Assembly (NCBI GenBank): GCA_019873735.1
Contig: JAIOAQ010000013.1
Span: 1-64,000 of the forward strand
Reading direction: 5' to 3'
Source: Chloroflexota bacterium
GTDB lineage: Bacteria; Chloroflexota; Anaerolineae; Anaerolineales; Villigracilaceae
DNA length: 64,000 nt
This document shows, piece by piece, positions 61,812 to 64,000 of this stretch. The translations under genes were made by a program, and so were the position numbers. How positions within the stretch are numbered: position 1 is the stretch's first letter; each line of letters opens with the position of its first letter. The notes below the pieces were generated by a model. The model was not told the DNA's origin. It saw only the letters and a program-made list of their open reading frames with translations, and did no database searches.

Positions 61812-63131
61812 ATGTCTGTCAAAGAAAAACTGATTCAACAATTGCAAACAAAGCAGGCACGTGTTGCCATTTTGGGGCTGGGCTATGTCGGCCTGCCCCT
61901 GGCCGTCGTTTTTGGAGAAGCCGGTTTCGTCGTCACCGGCATTGACCCGGACGCGCGTAAAGTTGAGGCCCTCAAGCAGGGGCGTTCTTACATTCAGGAT
62001 GTACCAACCGAGAAAGTTGCTCAACTGGTGCAAGCGGGCAAATTGAAGGCCACTACCGATTTTGCAGCCATCAAGGATGTGGAAGCCGTCAGCATCTGCG
62101 TGCCTACCCCCCTGCGCAAGACGGGCGACCCGGATATGTCGTACATCATCTCGGCCACCGATGAACTGGCAAAGTATATGCACCAGGGCATGGTGGTGGT
62201 GCTGGAATCGACCACCTACCCGGGCACGACGCGCGAGGTGATGCTGCCCAAACTGGAGCAGAGTCAGGGCCTGAAAGTGGGCAAAGATTTCTTCCTGGCT
62301 TTCTCGCCAGAGCGCGTGGACCCGGGCCGCGAGGATTGGACGACCTACAATACCCCCAAGGTAATTGGCGGGATTACAGAGGATTGCTCGGAAGTGGCCG
62401 CGGCCTGGTACAGTCAGGCACTGGAGACCGTTTTCCCGGTCTCTTCAGCCGAGGCGGCGGAGATGGCAAAACTGCTGGAAAACACGTTCCGCATGATCAA
62501 TATTGGTCTGGTCAACGAGATGGCCATCATGTGCGAGCGGCTGGGCGTGGATGTGTGGGAGGTGATTGAGGCTGCGGCCACCAAACCGTTTGGCTTCATG
62601 AAGTTCACGCCGGGACCCGGACTGGGCGGTCACTGCATCCCGATTGACCCGCTGTATCTTTCCTGGAAAATGAAGGCCTTTAACTACAATGCCCGCTTTA
62701 TTGAGTTGGCTTCGGAAATCAATACCAACATGCCGCGTTATGTGGTCGGCCGGGTAATGGAGGCGCTCAATGAACGCGGCCTGCCGCTCAAGGGCAGCAA
62801 ATGTCTGGTGCTGGGCGCGGCCTACAAACCAGATATTGACGACATTCGCGAATCTCCCGCACTGGATGTCATCGGTTTGCTGGAAAAGAAGGGCGCGCTG
62901 GTCTCGTATCACGATCCGTATATTTCGACTCTGACGACTCACGAGGGGAAGGTGATGGAAAGCGTCCCCGACCTGATGCAGGCGGTTCGCGAGGCCGATT
63001 GCGTGGTGATTGTCACCAATCACAAGGTGTATGATTACCCGGCAATCTTGAAGGCGGCCAAATTCATATTTGATTCGCGCAATGCATTGGGCAAAGCAGG
63101 CAAAGCGAATCCGAAAGTAGCAAGGTTATAA
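61812..63131 (+). CDS. UDP-sugar 6-dehydrogenase (UDP-GlcNAc/ManNAc dehydrogenase type)
   Basis: This protein of 439 residues starts at MSVKEKLIQQLQTK, preferred because AGGTGG lies 5 bases before it. The NAD motif is LGLGYVGLPLAVVFGEAGF near 21-39. CVPTPLRKTGDPDM, FSPERVDPGREDW and GPGLGGHCIPIDPLYLSWK carry substrate and catalytic Cys residues. Close to WbpA-type enzymes that make UDP-uronates for surface polysaccharide. The adjacent epimerase gene fits. Confidence 0.93.
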   Translation: MSVKEKLIQQLQTKQARVAILGLGYVGLPLAVVFGEAGFVVTGIDPDARKVEALKQGRSYIQDVPTEKVAQLVQAGKLKATTDFAAIKDVEAVSICVPTPLRKTGDPDMSYIISATDELAKYMHQGMVVVLESTTYPGTTREVMLPKLEQSQGLKVGKDFFLAFSPERVDPGREDWTTYNTPKVIGGITEDCSEVAAAWYSQALETVFPVSSAEAAEMAKLLENTFRMINIGLVNEMAIMCERLGVDVWEVIEAAATKPFGFMKFTPGPGLGGHCIPIDPLYLSWKMKAFNYNARFIELASEINTNMPRYVVGRVMEALNERGLPLKGSKCLVLGAAYKPDIDDIRESPALDVIGLLEKKGALVSYHDPYISTLTTHEGKVMESVPDLMQAVREADCVVIVTNHKVYDYPAILKAAKFIFDSRNALGKAGKANPKVARL

Positions 63132-63193
63132 GTGTCGCCTTTTCCGGCATCACGGCTCAGGCTCGGGCCGGGGATATTTGACACGGGAGTACT

Positions 63194-64000
63194 ATGTCAC
63201 ACTACCTGATAACTGGCGCAGCCGGGTTTATTGCTCACCGCACCATCGAGATGCTCCTCGCCGAGGGACACACCGTCCTGGGCGTGGACAACATGAACGA
63301 TGCCTATGACCCGCGCATGAAGGAGTATCGTCTCAAGCGCCTGCAGGCCATGCCCGGTTTTGAGTTTTTGCTGGCAGATATTTCCGACCGCGATATCATT
63401 TCCCGGCTGTCATCCAGGCTTCATCGGCCGCTCGAGGCGGTCATCAACCTGGCTGCGCGCGCCGGCGTGCGCGCCAGCACCGAAAACCCCTGGGTTTTCG
63501 TGGAGACAAATGTCATCGGCACGCTCAACATGCTCGAATTGTGCCGCCAGCAGCATGTGCCCAAGTTCATTCTGGCCTCTACCTCCAGCATCTACGGCGC
63601 CGACCCGCCCTATCCCACGCCGGAGACTGCTGAAAGCGACCGCCCGCTCCAGCCCTACGCGGCCAGCAAGAAGGGAGCAGAGGCCTTATGCCATAGTTAT
63701 CACCATCTGTTCGGCATTGACATTAGCATTTTGCGCTATTTCACCGTTTACGGGCCGGCAGGCCGCCCCGACCTGGCCATGTTCCGCTTTGCACAGTGGA
63801 TCAGCGAGGGCCGGCCGGTGCACGTCAACGGGGACGGCGAACAATCGCGCGGTTTCACATATGTGGATGACATTGCCCGCGGCACCATTTTGGCGCTCAA
63901 ACCGCTCGGGTTCGAGATTATGAACCTGGGCGGACACGAAGTCATCAGCATTAACAATCTCATCCGCCTGCTGGAAGAAATCATCGGCAAAAAAGCCGTC
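63194..64000 (+). CDS. NAD-dependent nucleotide-sugar epimerase, cut by window end
   Basis: The open frame runs off the window after 269 codons with no stop. The start MSHYLITGAAGFIAHR follows GGGAG 5 bases upstream. The dinucleotide motif is GAAGFIA, where the third Gly is usual but Ala is found. STSSIYG and YAASKKG are the Ser and Tyr-x-x-x-Lys sites. VDNMNDAYDPRMKEYRLKRL resembles UDP-glucuronate 4-epimerases. It follows the UDP-sugar dehydrogenase by 62 bases, consistent with one polysaccharide pathway. Confidence 0.92.
   Translation, partial: MSHYLITGAAGFIAHRTIEMLLAEGHTVLGVDNMNDAYDPRMKEYRLKRLQAMPGFEFLLADISDRDIISRLSSRLHRPLEAVINLAARAGVRASTENPWVFVETNVIGTLNMLELCRQQHVPKFILASTSSIYGADPPYPTPETAESDRPLQPYAASKKGAEALCHSYHHLFGIDISILRYFTVYGPAGRPDLAMFRFAQWISEGRPVHVNGDGEQSRGFTYVDDIARGTILALKPLGFEIMNLGGHEVISINNLIRLLEEIIGKKAV

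Overview
The window reads as a stretch of a free-living, anaerobic or facultative bacterial chromosome of moderately high GC, most probably Chloroflexota (class Anaerolineae). This assignment is an inference from gene content: NifJ-type pyruvate:ferredoxin oxidoreductase, split cytochrome b with a Rieske protein, small SdhC/SdhD anchors, NrfHA, pdxST, CPBP/SdpI/slipin genes and DUF6159/DUF5671-like membrane proteins. It contains about 60 protein genes, no rRNA, no tRNA that I could recognise, no CRISPR array, no prophage and no transposase. Gene density is high and most genes lie in short same-strand runs.

Layout. 0-4.4 kb: 3' part of nifJ, a dihydroorotate-dehydrogenase-like gene, then infA and rpsU on the minus strand with a promoter and attenuator-like hairpin. 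4.6-10 kb: methyltransferase, lpdA, a CYTH protein, methylmalonyl-CoA epimerase, a membrane protein, a phosphoribosyltransferase and a Crp/Fnr regulator. 10-12.2 kb: nrfHA (nitrite to ammonia) behind a CRP-type operator. 12.2-16.1 kb: LOG, MgtC and SbcC. 16.2-19.7 kb: a DnaJ-like protein, a lipoprotein HtrA protease and a bacterial aRF1-like protein. 19.7-27.7 kb (minus): molybdopterin oxidoreductase, UPF0173 hydrolase, helicase with HNH insert, flippase-like membrane protein, zinc peptidase, S41 protease and HAD phosphatase. 27.7-34.3 kb (plus): mutL, frr, uppS, cdsA, glpX and a saccharopine-dehydrogenase-like gene with a long structured leader. 34.5-36.6 kb: alkaline-phosphatase-superfamily hydrolase and a membrane protein. 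36.9-43.9 kb: a respiratory island with two SdhC/SdhD anchor pairs, a Rieske/split cytochrome b/diheme cytochrome c complex, and SdhAB. 44-50.3 kb: membrane proteins, dnaN and an orphan PEP/pyruvate-binding domain protein. 50.3-55.1 kb (minus): histidine kinase, CPBP protease, DUF4177, SdpI, slipin and GntR, with two parS-like sites. 55.3-64 kb (plus): pdxST, GNAT, DUF951, glycosyltransferase, tsaE-tsaB-rimI-udg and nucleotide-sugar genes cut by the window end.

The most distinctive non-coding feature is a family of dispersed intergenic inverted-repeat elements of about 70-125 bp. There are eight clear copies and one decayed copy; all lie between genes and one shows a probable target duplication. 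Other notable signals are two consensus-like parS sites 6-7 kb from dnaN, a CRP-type box at the class II position before nrfH, several very short or absent 5' leaders, a four-fold octamer array between gntR and pdxS, and an aRF1-like protein whose GGQ loop reads GGA.

Functionally, the window joins pyruvate oxidation (nifJ), electron entry through succinate dehydrogenase, a quinol:cytochrome c oxidoreductase, nitrite ammonification, and envelope lipid synthesis (uppS, cdsA, a diacylglycerol glycosyltransferase) with housekeeping translation and repair genes.
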